From contig JAZAYU010000019.1 in NCBI GenBank assembly GCA_038501625.1, positions 332,501 to 396,500 on the forward strand: a stretch of 64,000 bases of DNA, read 5' to 3'. Source of the DNA: Corbicula japonica. Its lineage: Eukaryota > Mollusca > Bivalvia > Venerida > Cyrenidae. This document shows positions 1-9,401 of this stretch, one piece after another (the first letter of the stretch is position 1; every line of letters begins with the position of its first letter). Below the pieces are notes generated by a model. That model ran no database searches, was not told the DNA's origin, and saw only the letters and a list, made by a program, of their open reading frames with translations. The translations under genes were made by a program, and so were the position numbers.

Positions 1-539
1 GTTTTTCAATGCCATTTTATTTCGTAAAACAAGGACTTTTTCATAACGGTTACTGAGTTTAATTTTCAAGAGTCCTGGTTTATTATTCAGACGTGAGCGG
101 AAACGGACTGCTGCCCTGACTGTGACATTCTGTGCAACTTCAATCCCCAGTGCCTCAACGATTCTTATAACGGGTTATTGGGTGGGGTACGAATCCGTTG
201 CATTCCTTTTGATTATTATATATGTATATAGGGTCAAACATCATATATGTGGGATCGGGATGATTTTGAAAGAAATTCAGGTTCCTGTGATTTTACTCTG
301 CATGCTTTCAATAGTTAATAGTAAGGAGTCAATTCGTGAGCTTTCGCGGCCGATTTCCAATGAGATTTCGTCACGTAGAGATTTCACTTGACCATCAATG
401 TTTACCATCAGTTCATTTCTCATTTTATCTAACTTGCTTTCAAACATAGTTCTCATACGATATTGGCTTGTTTTCAATTGTCCAACGGCCTCGATCAATT
501 TATCCAATTTTTCTGAGTCACTATACGTCCTGAAGCCAT
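1..539 (-). pseudogene. LINE ORF1 fragment (coiled coil plus C-terminal nucleic-acid-binding part)
   Basis: Not a host gene: it looks like the first ORF of an L1-like non-LTR retrotransposon, an RNA-binding coiled-coil protein. The likely ATG is at 537-539. About 80 residues of heptad-rich sequence follow (KLDKMRNELM, then SLRDEISLEI) and end at a stop near 277. After about 150 bp of degraded sequence the frame resumes with EALGIEVAQN and KPGLLKIKLSNRYEKVLVLR, which resembles the C-terminal domain of LINE ORF1 proteins, and runs off the window start. One base appears lost just after the ATG, and further frame breaks lie at 150-290, so the copy is dead. No ORF2 is visible because the window ends. 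Another coiled-coil retroelement protein is possible. Confidence 0.5.
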
Positions 540-968
540 TTTAAATTAAGAGTCTGAGCTTTTTAATGTACTATTTGTAGGGGTAGAGGGTGAGAACACA
601 GATAAAGGCGTACCTGGATCCTGACACTCAGTATCAAAGTCTTAATTCCTTTCATATAAGGAATCTGATTGACTGCTTTTCTTCCGTTTTTGTCTGTGTT
701 TTTTACTATTATCCATTAATCCATCAATTCAAAATATCCAAAAGATTCGAAATTGATCACTGAACTTATCCAGTAAGCCGATAAATAAGAGAAATTCTTG
801 AAATATTGCGAACTCAGAAAATATCCGCCATTTCACACATCACGTGACATGTATTATATCCATATATACTCAATTGTTATTCTTTAATTATTTTGTTAAA
901 CAAGAGCGCTACAATAAGAACGAATTTTGGGATTTTATTTCCTGATCAAAATAAAGGATCATTGATTT
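540..968. other. AT-rich intergenic stretch, no gene seen
   Basis: About 430 bp between the LINE ORF1 fragment and the outer end of the Ty3 element. It may be 5' UTR of the LINE. I see no ORF, tRNA or recognisable repeat. Confidence 0.5.
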
Positions 969-1750
969 TATTATGCTGATGCGCACAACACAAATTTCAA
1001 TGGGGATTTCTAAAATTAAGAAAAAGAAGTTAAGATCCTTTTTCCAGTTATTTAATATGTTATACCACGTAAACAGTCAAAGCAGATGTGTTTAATATGA
1101 AAGAAACAATTCTAATTAAACATATTTTTTAAACCATGCATACGATATACACATTATGTATTTAACATTTCACATAATACATAATGAAACCTGAATTTAA
1201 TATTAATGTAATGTAATAAATTGTTTAAACAAGTTTTTATCAAAATACCCTTACTAAATAAACAATGTTATTACAGTCAAATTTGTTTAAGAATGCGTCA
1301 ATTTGCAATACTTAATATGTACTGTTTTACACAACAATCTGTTTGAAAATATAAATATATACATATAACGGACATTCCCGTATTAACTACTTAACGTACT
1401 ATTTCCCGAAAGAAATATTAAATGCTTGCAAACTACTAAGATAAAATAGTAAATAGCAATAACTGAGAAATCGAAATTAATAGAATTCTCGTATGTTGTT
1501 AACACCTGGAGTCCGTGAATATGTTTAACATATACTCTTAAAATACAATAAAAGCTTTTGAATTATCAAACATATTATATAACAATATGTAAAATAAAAA
1601 TACTAAAGTCGCTTACCTAAAATAAAGAACAAGAAGTTAAGATCGTTTTTCCAGTTATTTACTATGTAATACCACTTAAACAGTCAAAGCAGATGTGTTG
1701 ACTGACTGGAAAAAGCGATCTTATAAAGGATCGAACTGCGACCCGGGTTT
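969..1750 (-). repeat. 3' LTR of the Ty3/gypsy element
   Basis: Direct repeat of 9402-10184, near identical over its length with scattered substitutions. In element sense it starts AAACCCGGGTCGCAG and ends CAGCATAATA, so it lacks the usual TG...CA termini at the edges of shared sequence; CA occurs five bases inside the end. A TATA-like CTTTATAAG lies close to the sense start. Inside the LTR an ~82-bp segment occurs twice (about 1011-1092 and 1618-1701), close to the two ends. Confidence 0.9.
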
Positions 1751-1783
1751 CTGACATGATTTCTATGCGCATTTTGCATAACG

Positions 1784-3595
1784 CTAAGTACTATCGTATT
1801 TTCGCAATTTAAGGAAAACAGCCAAAAGTGCAAGAAGACAAACAAAAGCTATTGATGAAGTAACATACAAAAGAACATTGTCCGTAGTTGGCCAAGTTTC
1901 CTCTAGGGAAATATCACCTGCTAAAAGTGTTTCGGCCAGGGACCTAAAAGCCACTGCGTCATTTTGAGCAGCGTCGGCCATTTTCTGTAAACTAAGATGT
2001 GCTTTGTTATCATCGGCCAACATATTTGTCATAGAATGATTATACAATTGAAACTGTGGGATAGTAACTATCAACGGGTTATCAAAAGTTGAATTGCCTT
2101 CAATGGCGCTTAATGATGAATCGTTAAAGAATTGTTGTAAAACTGCAAGATTAACTGGGTGTAGTTTACTTTCTGACTTATCCTGACAAGATGACAATCT
2201 TTGAGGTAAATACATTTTCTCCGTGGATACTGAACACTGACAAGGAATATCAATGATACAGAAATTACACCCTTGTACATTTCTTTTTGTACCATTACAG
2301 ATTAATTGAAGAGCATCTACTCTATAAACAATAACACTGGTATCTGACAAAGCAACGACACCGGAATTTAAATGGTTTACAAGAAACCTGAAATCACATT
2401 AATTCTTAATATTTGTTTTATCATTTGCGAAAAGAGCAAAAATACAGCTATTTGAAGTGACCGGAGTCAGAACCTTATTTGTTTTACAAGTAATGATTTT
2501 TGTTTCAGTGCACCCATCTAGTTCTTCCTTTTGAAATACTGTGTAATATTGTAAATCATCAGTTACTGCAAACAAATCAGGCATGTTTAACAACTGAGTA
2601 GCATGATCAACCGAATCATTGATAGGTACTGGGAATGTTACTAAGGAGAACAGCGATAAGGGTTTTGGGAACGGAACGATCGGAAATTTAACTGCAATGT
2701 ACAAGCTGTACCCTTTTCTAGCAAATAAACAATCAACATTTTTATAAACATCGACAGGGTCTGTAAACACAAAATTAAACCCATTGAATTTTTTAAACAT
2801 TATGTCTTGGATGTCGTTCATGGTTTTGTTCATGGTTTCAGGAGATATTAAATGAGGAGAAATTTTACCCTCCACAAGGTCATAGATACCTTCTAAAAAC
2901 TCATTAAACATATGCTCTAATGCCCTTGATTTTTCTACTTGTTTTGATAATAAAACACTCATGATTGAAAAACTCCTTTCTAAATTGTCGAAGGATTCGT
3001 TTAATTGAGTCTGTATATGCTCTATAGCTAGTCCATTATCCTTAATGCCTTCCATTAAATTAGACATTCTTTGGTCTGAAGCTTTGATAAAAGATGCTAA
3101 ATTTTCTTCATGTTGTTCTTCTGTTGAAACAACTTTACTGGTTATTTTGTTTAATGCATTGATGTGACGAGCGAGCATTTCTACATCGTCAACAGTTGCT
3201 GTTCCAAACAGTGTTTTAGACAAGCCGCCAATGAAAGGCAACAGCGCCCGACGGGTCCTACTTTTTACATTTAGCTCTCTCTCCGGTACTAGGCGATTGA
3301 TTGAGGCGATTGTATTATTAATCATTGATTCCGTATCACTTCTAATTTGATTGATTTCTACCAGGACCTCATTAACTAAGTTACACACGTTTGGTTTCTT
3401 GTTACATCCTGGTAAATCTATCAAGTTTGTTTCCCTTGGAAGTTCAATCTCAAAGGTGTGAACCCACATCTCAGAATCTAGATGCAATTGTGCTTTTGGT
3501 TCGAAAACAACTCCGTAGTTAAGCCGCTGCAACTCTGTCGGTGGAATACCAGAAACCATTGTAGCACATAGGATCAGCAGAACTATGGTTGGCAA
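1784..3595 (-). pseudogene. env: Envelope fusion glycoprotein (baculovirus F / errantivirus Env-like), one in-frame stop
   Basis: Envelope-type membrane fusion protein. The N-terminal residues form a signal-peptide-like hydrophobic run (IVLLILCAT). A furin-type RTRR site at about residues 113-116 is followed by ALLPFIGGLSKTLFG, the arrangement of F-protein fusion peptides. Then come a long helical region with several N-glycosylation sequons, Cys-rich segments, and a C-terminal transmembrane helix near the 1800-1860 end with a short basic tail. A single in-frame TAA at 2399-2401 splits it into a 398-residue part and a downstream part containing the last Cys residues and the membrane anchor; both parts are in the same frame. 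No ATG precedes the signal peptide: the first codon is TTG, and an upstream CATTGTCTTTTAG near 3612-3630 looks like a 3' splice site. Expression from a spliced mRNA, as in errantiviruses, is inferred. Confidence 0.85.
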
Positions 3596-4036
3596 CAGGT
3601 CACTCCAATTAACTAAAAGACAATGGAATGCAGGTCAGTCGATGATGTAAACTTTGGCCACAAGTTGTACATTCTAGCACTATTATTAGGAACGGAAATT
3701 GACGAGAAATAGATGAAATTAAAACCATGTTATCACACACAGACACAAACAATACAAACACACCCCATACAGATCAATTTGAGTTCCCAAGAGATTGACC
3801 TTCCTACATAAAACGTCTTAATTACAATATGGAAAGATTGTACATAATTGGGATGTTGCCACCAACCAAGTATCTGCTTTGAAAATAAATCCTACATCTA
3901 CATATTCAACACTAAAGCCCCCATCACATAATTAAGTGAACAAGGACAACGTGCTAAACTTAAAAAGTTTTTGAGAGTTCATAACAGCGGTTTTAACTGA
4001 GTGATTACGTACAAGTGCATGCATATAAATAGTAAA
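3596..4036 (-). other. pol-env spacer with candidate env splice acceptor
   Basis: About 440 bp between the integrase stop and env. It holds stops in all frames and a pyrimidine tract ending in TTTTAG near 3612-3630 (minus strand), immediately upstream of the open env frame. No other gene is seen. Confidence 0.5.
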
Positions 4037-5755
4037 TTACTTTTTCGCCTCGTCAAAATACCTAAACGGACGTTTGCGCTTTTTGCCCAAGAGAGTATGC
4101 TTAATGTAATATTGTCTTTTCAGCTCTTCTGAGACATCTTCAGATTTTTGCCAAGATGGACTGGAGTTTCTATCAGACCACATTATTAAGTACTCTTTGT
4201 TTGAATCCCTATTTCTTTGCTTAAGTATTTTTACTGCTCCGTACCATTTTCCATCTCTTTTTCGACCGTTGTCGGAGGTTTCAGGCGTTGAAGCCTGTGT
4301 TTTAGACTTATCTGATTGTGTGTTTTCAATTTCTGGTTGTGCTAATTCCTCGAAGTCGGAACCATCAACCGATGGTTCCTCAAACTCATGTCTTTGGAGT
4401 TCTGGGTCATAGTATCTTTTCAGGTGTTTAGCATTTACCATTGCCTTGCGTAATTTGTCTGTTTTGCAATCTGCAATTTTGTAACTGTCAAATGGTCCCT
4501 TTTGACGAATATAATAAGGCCCTTCCCATTTATGACCTAATTTGTCCGATAGACCTCTTGTGTATTTGTTAATTTTAAGTAACACGCGTTCTCCTAGGAG
4601 AAAATCGGATTCTTTGGCTTTAAGGTCATGATTTTGTTTGCTTTCGTTTTGTGTGATTTCTGTGTTTCTAGTCGCGTGGCCATGAACCGTTTTTAACCTA
4701 TCCAGTAACTGATCAATGTGAACTTTAGCTTCAGGGCCTAGTGTTTCACGTGGCACTAATGTAGTGTCAAATGGTAACCTCATTCCACTTCCAAAGAGCA
4801 TTTTGAATGGAGTAAAACCTGATGTTTCAGTATTTGGGGTTGACCGCATCGCCATCAGAACTGTAGGCAGAAGTAAGTGCCAGTTTTTCTGATCTTTATT
4901 GACATACATTCTTAGACCCTGACAAATAGTAGCATTTTGGCGTTCAACACAGCCATTTGCTTCTGGATGGTAACTTGCAGTTTTATGTCTAGAAACTTTG
5001 TAAATCTCACAAACAGCATTAACTAATTTTGAGAGAAAATTTCGACCTCTGTCAGTAACCAAAGAAACACATGCGCCATAGCGGCAAAAGATTTCGTCAT
5101 GTAGTACTCTGGCAATTTCTGAGGCTGTTTGAGTGACCAACGGAAATGCTTCGACCCAACGTGAGAAACTGTCTACACAAACTAGTATATACTCATGACC
5201 AGGTGAAGATTTAGGTAATGGACCTAAAATGTCAAGGTGTAACCTTTCGAAAACCTTAGCGACCGGTAAAGGGTTTAAAGGTGTGGTTTTCTGGTTCGAA
5301 TTTCTCTTTGTCCTTTGACACATGTCACATGAACGTACAAAATCAGTGATTTCCTGATACATTTTAGGCCAAAAATATTTATTTCGGATCGAGGCGTAGG
5401 TTTTCTTATCGCCAAAATGTCCATTATTATCATGAAATGCCTGCATGGCCTGGAGCCTTAATTGTTTTGGTAATGCTATTTGGAAAATCAATTTATCATC
5501 CGTTGCTTTTTTGTTTCTCCTAGGCTCATAAATGTGCAATAAAATACCATCAACGATAGAATAACGGTCTTTTTCCGCTACCATTGTGCGAATAGTCTTA
5601 TCGCTTGCGTTTTCTGGTAATTCGTTATTTTGTAGATATGCATACATGTCTTTAAAGTCAGGACATTGTTTCTGTAAATGAATGAGGTCCACAGTTTTTG
5701 TACTATCTAAGTTATTTGTTTCTAATGTTGATATTTTCGGCTCGTTTTCTATAAA
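4037..5755 (-). CDS. pol: Ty3/gypsy integrase with C-terminal chromodomain-like module
   Basis: Catalyses insertion of the element cDNA. Counting from the GTG at 5692 (551 residues): an H2C2 zinc-binding domain (H87, H92, C122, C125), a DDE catalytic core with D154 in LHLDILGP, D214 in LVTDRGRNF and E250 in NGCVERQN, then a GPY-type segment (LGHKWEGPYYI). The last ~75 residues (WYGAVKILKQR, YLIMWSDR, SPSWQ) have the layout of a chromodomain, which in chromoviruses steers integration to modified histones. An in-frame TAG at 5756-5758 separates it from RNase H. The frame is open on both sides of this stop, so the integrase was originally part of one Pol polyprotein; GTG at 5692 is not a convincing natural start. 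It is uninterrupted apart from that. Confidence 0.93.
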   Translation of the reverse strand, partial: FIENEPKISTLETNNLDSTKTVDLIHLQKQCPDFKDMYAYLQNNELPENASDKTIRTMVAEKDRYSIVDGILLHIYEPRRNKKATDDKLIFQIALPKQLRLQAMQAFHDNNGHFGDKKTYASIRNKYFWPKMYQEITDFVRSCDMCQRTKRNSNQKTTPLNPLPVAKVFERLHLDILGPLPKSSPGHEYILVCVDSFSRWVEAFPLVTQTASEIARVLHDEIFCRYGACVSLVTDRGRNFLSKLVNAVCEIYKVSRHKTASYHPEANGCVERQNATICQGLRMYVNKDQKNWHLLLPTVLMAMRSTPNTETSGFTPFKMLFGSGMRLPFDTTLVPRETLGPEAKVHIDQLLDRLKTVHGHATRNTEITQNESKQNHDLKAKESDFLLGERVLLKINKYTRGLSDKLGHKWEGPYYIRQKGPFDSYKIADCKTDKLRKAMVNAKHLKRYYDPELQRHEFEEPSVDGSDFEELAQPEIENTQSDKSKTQASTPETSDNGRKRDGKWYGAVKILKQRNRDSNKEYLIMWSDRNSSPSWQKSEDVSEELKRQYYIKHTLLGKKRKRPFRYFDEAKK

Positions 5756-8320
5756 CTAAAAAGTGGCCTCTAACCATTCAGAACTTGTGTTTCCTAGATT
5801 TTCGATACTCACGGAATTTACTGAATTTGATTGGTCGGAAGTTTTACTGAATTTCAGATCGGGTTCACTCTCAATTTCTGTCACATTAAACTGACTTGTT
5901 TCTTCATTTTTCGGGATTTCACTATTAGTTTTAGAATTCCTATCATCATTCTGTGCTTCTGCCGTTAGGCGAGAAAGAGCGTCTGCGTGGTTTTCTTTAC
6001 CTTTCTTATATACGACTTTAAAGTTAAAACCTTGAAGAAGCATTGCCCACCTAGCTAATCTACCGTTTGGAGAATCAGTTTTAGAATTCAAAAATGTGAG
6101 AGCTTTGTGGTCTGTGTAAATCGTAAACGGATGACCTGTTGAAAGATAAGGTTTGAATGCCTTAATACCAGCAACAATTGCCAAACATTCTAGTTCTGAA
6201 ACAGAATAGTTTTTCTCTGACCCGTGTAGTGCTCTCCCACCGTATTCTATAACCCTTTCCTTATTGTTTTCATCTAACTGCCCTAAAATATATCCCAAAC
6301 CGGACCTTGACGCATCACAAGTAAGTACGAAAGGTTTATTCATGTCAGGAAATGCAAGAATCGGTGCCGATGTAAGCCGTTGTTTTAACGTATTTAAAGC
6401 TTTTTCGCACTCTTCGGACCAGTCAAATATAGTATTTTTCTTTAATAAATTAACAATTGGAGCACAAATTTGACTATAACCTATTATGAACTTCTTGTAG
6501 TAATTGGTAAGGCCTAAAAGACTCTTGACCCCTTTTTGATCTTTTGGTGGTTTTAAGTTTAATATCTTTTCAACTTCTCTTTCGTCAGTTTGAATCCCTG
6601 ATTTACTTATCACGTGTCCTAAATAATACAATTTTCTTTGAGCAAAATGACACTTATGTGGAGATAATTTTAACCCTGCTTGCCTCAAACGATTAAAAAC
6701 TTCTTCTAAATGACTCAAATGCTCTTCAAAACTCGAAGAGAAGATGACCACGTCATCGACATAGCATAGCACATATTTCCAACATATTCCTTTGAGTACT
6801 TTCATCATAAGAGCCTGAAAGGTGGCAGGAGCCCCCAAAAGTCCAAAAGGCATTGACTTAAACTCATAAATTCCGTCATAAGTTATGAAGGCACATTTTG
6901 ATTTGCTGTCCTCATCAAGTGGGACCTGCCAGAAGGCCTTGCCTAGATCTAATGAGGAAAAATATTGAGCGTTTGCTTCTCCAATGGCATCAAAGATGTC
7001 AGACAGTCTTGGAAGAGGATAAGCTTGTTGTTTGCTAATTTTATTAATTTTTCTATAATCTACTGCAAATGAGAATTTATCTGAATTTGCTTTTCTCACA
7101 AGAACTACTGGGGAATGCCAATTAGAAAAACTTTCTCTCACTAACCCTTGTTCCATACATTTCTCAACACATTCCTTAGTTATCCGTCTTTTTTCGGGTG
7201 TTTGCCTATAGAACGGGAGTTTTACAGGTGGTGCGTCCCCAGTATCAATTTTGTGAGTAATTAAATGAGTTTTGCCTAAATCATGAAGTCCCGTTGAAAA
7301 CAGATCTGAATTGGAGTCGAGCAATTTTATCAGTTGTTCTTTTTCTGAAGGGGAAAGATTAGAGTTTTCTAAATTGAATTTAAAAGATTTCGGTTCGTTC
7401 TCTGTGTTTGAAATTGTTTCACTCATGCTTATTTCAGATCCGTATAATGTAAAAATCGTTTCTGGATTGATTTCTGAAGAAACTGCCAAAATTTTGTTGC
7501 TTTTTAATCTTACTTCCTGTTCGGTAGGATTGATAAGCCGAATTATTGCTTTTCCTTTTTTGACTTTAACTAAACATTTTGCTCCCATAATGTTTTGATT
7601 TGACAAACTAGCCAATGGTTCTAAAAGAACAACATTATTTGTGTCAACCCTAGCAATTTTTACTGGAATATCTATTTCCGAATTAGGTGGTAAAACAGTA
7701 GGTTTTGTAGTTCTGGCATAGCCGGTGTTTGTGGTAAGATGACATATTTTCATAGCATCCTGTATGATCATTTGTTTGGTGGCAAAATCAATTTGTACAT
7801 TATGTTTAACCATAAAGTCATGTCCTAATATCAAAGAATGGTGAAGATCTTTTACTATGTAAAAAGGTATGCAGATAGTAAGCCCCCCAAAATTAACATC
7901 CAACTCAGTCACACCTAAAACTTCATGATGCGTATTTCCTACGCCTACTATAGACCTTATCAGACAAGAATTGATTTTAGGTTTTACAACTGGGAAAGCT
8001 TTATCAAAGAAAATACTGCCTACGCAAGAAACAGAGGCGCAAGTATCACACAAAGCATTTGTTTTCCTACTGTTTACCGACACATTTACTGTGTTTTTGG
8101 TCATATAAGCTGTAAAGTTAGCACAAATATGAGCTTGGTTTTCATTTGAACAAAAAACGGGCACTTCTTTTGAGAATGAAACACTGTTTGATTGTTTAGC
8201 ACTATATGACTGTTGTATATGCACGGGGACAGACGCGAATGGTTTTAAAATGCCTTTGCCAGTTTCACTGTGCCCATCTACTGGAGTGACTTTATTATTC
8301 CGCCAGACAGGCGCGAGTCC
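5756..8320 (-). CDS. pol: Ty3/gypsy protease, reverse transcriptase and RNase H
   Basis: Pol segment bounded by TAG at 8321-8323 and TAG at 5756-5758. Counting from codon 8224: an aspartic-protease-like segment with LCDTCAS at residues 58-64, where the usual DTGA/DSGA glycine is cysteine; reverse transcriptase with SSLDLGKAFWQ (D426), MPFGLLGAPATFQ and the catalytic YVDD at 488-491; then RNase H with TCDAS, ELECLAIV, TDHKALTF and HADALSR. It copies element RNA to DNA and removes the RNA strand. The frame is the same as gag and integrase, and coding-like sequence continues upstream of residue 1 to the TAG, so gag-pol was probably one continuous reading frame. The stops are probably disabling mutations; programmed readthrough of one of them cannot be excluded. 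Confidence 0.95.
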   Translation of the reverse strand, partial: GLAPVWRNNKVTPVDGHSETGKGILKPFASVPVHIQQSYSAKQSNSVSFSKEVPVFCSNENQAHICANFTAYMTKNTVNVSVNSRKTNALCDTCASVSCVGSIFFDKAFPVVKPKINSCLIRSIVGVGNTHHEVLGVTELDVNFGGLTICIPFYIVKDLHHSLILGHDFMVKHNVQIDFATKQMIIQDAMKICHLTTNTGYARTTKPTVLPPNSEIDIPVKIARVDTNNVVLLEPLASLSNQNIMGAKCLVKVKKGKAIIRLINPTEQEVRLKSNKILAVSSEINPETIFTLYGSEISMSETISNTENEPKSFKFNLENSNLSPSEKEQLIKLLDSNSDLFSTGLHDLGKTHLITHKIDTGDAPPVKLPFYRQTPEKRRITKECVEKCMEQGLVRESFSNWHSPVVLVRKANSDKFSFAVDYRKINKISKQQAYPLPRLSDIFDAIGEANAQYFSSLDLGKAFWQVPLDEDSKSKCAFITYDGIYEFKSMPFGLLGAPATFQALMMKVLKGICWKYVLCYVDDVVIFSSSFEEHLSHLEEVFNRLRQAGLKLSPHKCHFAQRKLYYLGHVISKSGIQTDEREVEKILNLKPPKDQKGVKSLLGLTNYYKKFIIGYSQICAPIVNLLKKNTIFDWSEECEKALNTLKQRLTSAPILAFPDMNKPFVLTCDASRSGLGYILGQLDENNKERVIEYGGRALHGSEKNYSVSELECLAIVAGIKAFKPYLSTGHPFTIYTDHKALTFLNSKTDSPNGRLARWAMLLQGFNFKVVYKKGKENHADALSRLTAEAQNDDRNSKTNSEIPKNEETSQFNVTEIESEPDLKFSKTSDQSNSVNSVSIENLGNTSSEWLEATF

Positions 8321-8434
8321 CTATTGTGAACGATCCCTAGACTGATCCCTTCTGTCTCGTGATTGGTCAAGCCGCCTGTCACCTCTAGGCTGGTCGCGCC
8401 CGCTAGCGGACTGGTCTCTCTTTTTCGAACTACG

Positions 8435-9346
8435 TCATTTGTTTGCAAAATGGTTAAGTTTACCACATTTATTGCATTTCTGACCAATTGCCTTACAAGA
8501 AGCACGACTATAGCACCTACCTCCGCATCTTGAGCATCCTTCTTGATTTGTTCGTCCGTAGTCGTTCTGTGATCTCGTCTCCGTACTTGCTGCTAGTTTT
8601 GCTACCGCTGCTGTTAGTACTTCTATGGTGGTTTTCAACCTGGACGGTAGAGCGGCATTGACTTCCGGTTGTTTAAACTGTCCCATTCTATTCACCAGTT
8701 GGCGCATCTCGTCCAAAGAATTTGGTGCGTGAGTACTGATTGCCGCACCCACTGATCTGTCCATCCCTCTGAGAGCTATTCGCACATGGATTGTTTGCCC
8801 AATAGATTGTTTGTATGTTTCCGCCTCTAATCGTGTTAAGAATGAATCGATACTTTCATCAGATCTTTGCTTTATTGTATAAATGTCAAGGTTGACCTGT
8901 TCTACCTTTCGAAACTTCCGAGTAAGTGACTCCTTGAGGTCGTTTAAGTCATTTGGTTGGGGATTGAGTGACTCAAACCATAAGCGTGCATTCCCGTCTA
9001 AGTGCCAGGCAAGCGTTGCAAAGGCTTGTTCATCCCGTAACTGTAAACACGCCCGATATTGGTCAAAGCGGCGTAAGTAGCTGACGATGTCTTCTGAACT
9101 GCTGCCGCTAAAGTTATCAAGCCTGAAGGCGTGAGACATTGCGTTAATTTGTGCCTGATGTAGCTGTTCTGGCTGTTGTTCTTGTTGTTGGAGCCCGTTT
9201 GGCTGCTGTTGTTGTTGTAGCCCGTTCGGCTGTTGTTGTTGTAGCCCGTTTGGCTGTTGTTGTGGTAGCTGTTGCTGCTGCTGTTGTTGTTGTTCACCGC
9301 CCTGTGACCGTAGGTTGTAGTTTGACGTTCTGGAGGTTAACACCAT
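8435..9346 (-). CDS. gag: Ty3/gypsy Gag with polyglutamine region and zinc knuckles
   Basis: Structural protein of the element's particle. The start is taken as ATG at 9344-9346, because the earlier GTG overlaps the primer-binding site. N-terminal part: Q-rich tract built from PNGLQQQQ-like repeats (about 9159-9300). Middle: a retrotransposon Gag core (LRRFDQYRACLQL, LAWHLDGNARLWFESL, ESLTRKFRK). C-terminal: two CCHC-type units. In the first, CSRCGGRCYSRASC, the histidine is tyrosine. The second, CNKCGKLNHFANK, ends at a TGA exactly where its last cysteine codon (TGY) is expected, which suggests a third-position mutation. Past the TGA the same frame continues with an Arg/Asp/Ser-rich linker up to the TAG at 8321. 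Confidence 0.88.
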   Translation of the reverse strand: MVLTSRTSNYNLRSQGGEQQQQQQQQLPQQQPNGLQQQQPNGLQQQQQPNGLQQQEQQPEQLHQAQINAMSHAFRLDNFSGSSSEDIVSYLRRFDQYRACLQLRDEQAFATLAWHLDGNARLWFESLNPQPNDLNDLKESLTRKFRKVEQVNLDIYTIKQRSDESIDSFLTRLEAETYKQSIGQTIHVRIALRGMDRSVGAAISTHAPNSLDEMRQLVNRMGQFKQPEVNAALPSRLKTTIEVLTAAVAKLAASTETRSQNDYGRTNQEGCSRCGGRCYSRASCKAIGQKCNKCGKLNHFANK

Positions 9347-9383
9347 ATTTCGCTTGGTCTTCTGTGGAGGTTGGGATCTTCTA

Positions 9384-9399
9384 CCCGGATTCTCCACCA
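9384..9399 (-). promoter_or_regulatory. Primer-binding site for minus-strand DNA synthesis
   Basis: Two bases inside the 5' LTR the element reads TGGTGGAGAATCCGGG. A TGG start at this spacing is the usual signature of a tRNA 3'-CCA complement. I did not identify the matching tRNA. Confidence 0.65.
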
Positions 9400-9401
9400 C
9401 G

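Noticed and set aside
9151..9297. Plus-strand Val/Ala-rich ORF
   Set aside because: Antisense of the Gag glutamine repeat.
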